Assembly: GCA_937905835.1 (NCBI GenBank)
Contig: CALCXK010000056.1
Coordinates: 124,001 to 188,000 of the forward strand
Reading direction: 5' to 3'
Source of the DNA: an uncultured Ilumatobacter sp.
Lineage (GTDB): Bacteria; Actinomycetota; Acidimicrobiia; Acidimicrobiales; Ilumatobacteraceae
DNA: 64,000 nt
Below are positions 62,938 to 64,000 of this stretch, in pieces. The position numbers and the translations under genes are program-made. Numbering within the stretch: the stretch's first letter is position 1; every line of letters starts with the position of its first letter. The notes under the pieces are model-generated. The model saw only the letters and a list, made by a program, of their open reading frames with translations, searched no databases and had not been told where the DNA came from.

Positions 62938-64000
62938 TCAGGCGAGTTTGGAGGCGAACCAGTCGAGGATGATCTCGGCTCGCTGGACGCGGTGGACGGG
63001 GGAGCCACTGCGCGAGAGCTCGTGGTTCTCGCCGGCGAAGCGGTAAAAGTCGACTTCCTTGCCAAGCAGCTTGAGGGCCACCCACAGCTCTTCGGCCTGG
63101 ATGATCGGACAGCGCCAGTCTTCTTCGGAGTGAATGAGGAGCATGGGCACGTTGATCTTGCGGACGTCTTTGATCGGGGAATGGTTGGCGTAGACGTCGA
63201 CGTCGTCGATGTGCGACGGGCCGTGCTCGGTGCGGAACGCCGTGGCGATGTCGCTCGACCATTCCTCTGACACGAGGTTGTTGACCGCACGCTCAGAGCA
63301 GATGCCCTTGAAGCGTTCGCCGTGGTTGGCAGCGAGCCACGTGGCCATAAAACCGCCGTATGAGCCGCCGATCATGCCTACACGTCTCCGGTCGCAGAAG
63401 GCGTAGTTGTCGAGTGCTCCGTCGAGAATCGACAGGACATCATCGACATCAAGGTGGCCCCAGCCGGAGCCCGGTGTGTGCTGGTGCTTCGGGCCGAGGA
63501 TGGCCTGGCCCCATGCGGTGTGTCGGCCGCTGCCGCCACGCGGGTTGCCGAGCACAACCACGAAGCCGGCCGCGGCTTGCATTTGCGCCTCGTCAAAGAA
63601 GAAGTCGCCGTACTGGGTGAATGGCCCGCCGTGCACGTTGAGGAGTACGGGGTAGGTCTGTGATTCGTCGAAGTCGGCGGGGCGCATGATCCAGCAGTCG
63701 ATTTCGTCAGTGCCGTCGGCTGTTGGCGTTGCGAACTTCTCCCAGCCGAGGAGCTGGGCAGCGAGGGCATCGCCAACCGAGGTGCGCTTGTCGTCGCCGA
63801 CATACAGCTCGGGGGTGTGGTCGATCGTCGATCGTGCTGTCGCGGTCGTGCCCGCGGCCGTGCTGTAGCTGTGCACGGTGATCTGACCCGATGTGAGCGC
63901 CACCGGGCCAGTGGAACCGTCGCCGGTGACACGGAACAGGTGCGTGTCTCCACGGTCTTCTGCGGTTGCGAGCAGTGTGCTGTTGTTCTCCCAGACCGGT
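62938..64000 (-). CDS. S9 family (prolyl oligopeptidase-type) peptidase, 5' end outside the window
   Basis: At least 353 residues of the C-terminal part; the frame stays open to the window edge. The catalytic alpha/beta-hydrolase domain is complete: oxyanion region VLLNVHGGPFTQYGDFFF, nucleophile serine in GMIGGSYGGFMATWLA, aspartate in LLIHSEEDWRCPI and histidine in FAGENHELSRSG. The visible start of the fragment (WENNSTLLATAEDRGDTHLFRV) belongs to the beta-propeller that gates substrates. Likely an acylaminoacyl- or oligopeptidase acting in the cytosol. Upstream part and start not visible. Confidence 0.93.
   Translation of the reverse strand, partial: PVWENNSTLLATAEDRGDTHLFRVTGDGSTGPVALTSGQITVHSYSTAAGTTATARSTIDHTPELYVGDDKRTSVGDALAAQLLGWEKFATPTADGTDEIDCWIMRPADFDESQTYPVLLNVHGGPFTQYGDFFFDEAQMQAAAGFVVVLGNPRGGSGRHTAWGQAILGPKHQHTPGSGWGHLDVDDVLSILDGALDNYAFCDRRRVGMIGGSYGGFMATWLAANHGERFKGICSERAVNNLVSEEWSSDIATAFRTEHGPSHIDDVDVYANHSPIKDVRKINVPMLLIHSEEDWRCPIIQAEELWVALKLLGKEVDFYRFAGENHELSRSGSPVHRVQRAEIILDWFASKLA

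Overview
The window is a high-GC (about 60-65 %), gene-dense stretch of an actinobacterial chromosome, most likely a member of the class Acidimicrobiia (Ilumatobacter-like). This is inferred, not proven, from: a BldD-type regulator, an ANTAR response regulator next to polA, a 6C-type small RNA beside a HAD/PlsC gene, monomeric isocitrate dehydrogenase, an F420-type oxidoreductase, and the rapZ-gap-pgk-tpiA-secG gene order. No CRISPR array, complete insertion sequence or prophage is visible. Most intergenic gaps are short and many carry perfect or near-perfect palindromes.

Layout. 0-4 kb: end of dnaJ, rsmE, a BldD-like regulator with the c-di-GMP signature, hemW, doxX, tRNA-Val. 4-7.6 kb: aldo/keto reductase, an ECF sigma/anti-sigma pair, an acyl-CoA dehydrogenase. 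7.8-13 kb: NADP isocitrate dehydrogenase facing citrate synthase, then an acyl-CoA carboxylase beta subunit and a LysR regulator. 14-17 kb: a LysR operator facing a 6C-like small RNA, a HAD-acyltransferase fusion, a fasciclin lipoprotein and a FabZ-type dehydratase. 17.2-21.6 kb: a fatty acid synthase II operon on the minus strand, fabD-fabH-fabG-acpP-fabF, with an unusual C-terminal domain on FabD. 21.8-22.8 kb: an odd accessory pocket with a class I tRNA carrying anticodon CAA, a low-GC membrane protein gene and a decayed tRNA copy. 23-30.4 kb: pdtaR, polA, a methyltransferase, rpsA, and a dephospho-CoA kinase fused to a gamma-glutamylcyclotransferase-like domain.

30.5-31 kb holds the most striking item: a glutathione peroxidase whose catalytic position is an in-frame TGA followed by a SECIS-like hairpin, so very probably a bacterial selenoprotein that ordinary gene calling would cut in two. 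31-44 kb: two CNNM/CBS membrane proteins, then uvrB, uvrA, an MFS transporter, a rhomboid-like protein and uvrC. 43.8-47.3 kb: F420-type oxidoreductase, methyltransferase, D-aminoacylase-like amidohydrolase. 47.4-51.4 kb: rapZ and the lower-glycolysis genes gap, pgk, tpiA. 51.6-57.8 kb: a complete peptide-type ABC importer operon that separates tpiA from secG. 57.8-58.8 kb: a membrane protein, secG and tRNA-Leu(GAG). 58.9-61.3 kb: a CopC-CopD fusion with a DUF305 lipoprotein, probably for copper handling. 61.4-64 kb: a glycerophosphodiester phosphodiesterase lipoprotein, an ABM-domain protein and the 3' part of an S9 peptidase that runs off the window.

Three families of dispersed palindromes sit directly behind stop codons or in promoter gaps; one family follows polA, uvrB and uvrC. 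All function calls come from reading motifs by eye; no database or folding program was run.
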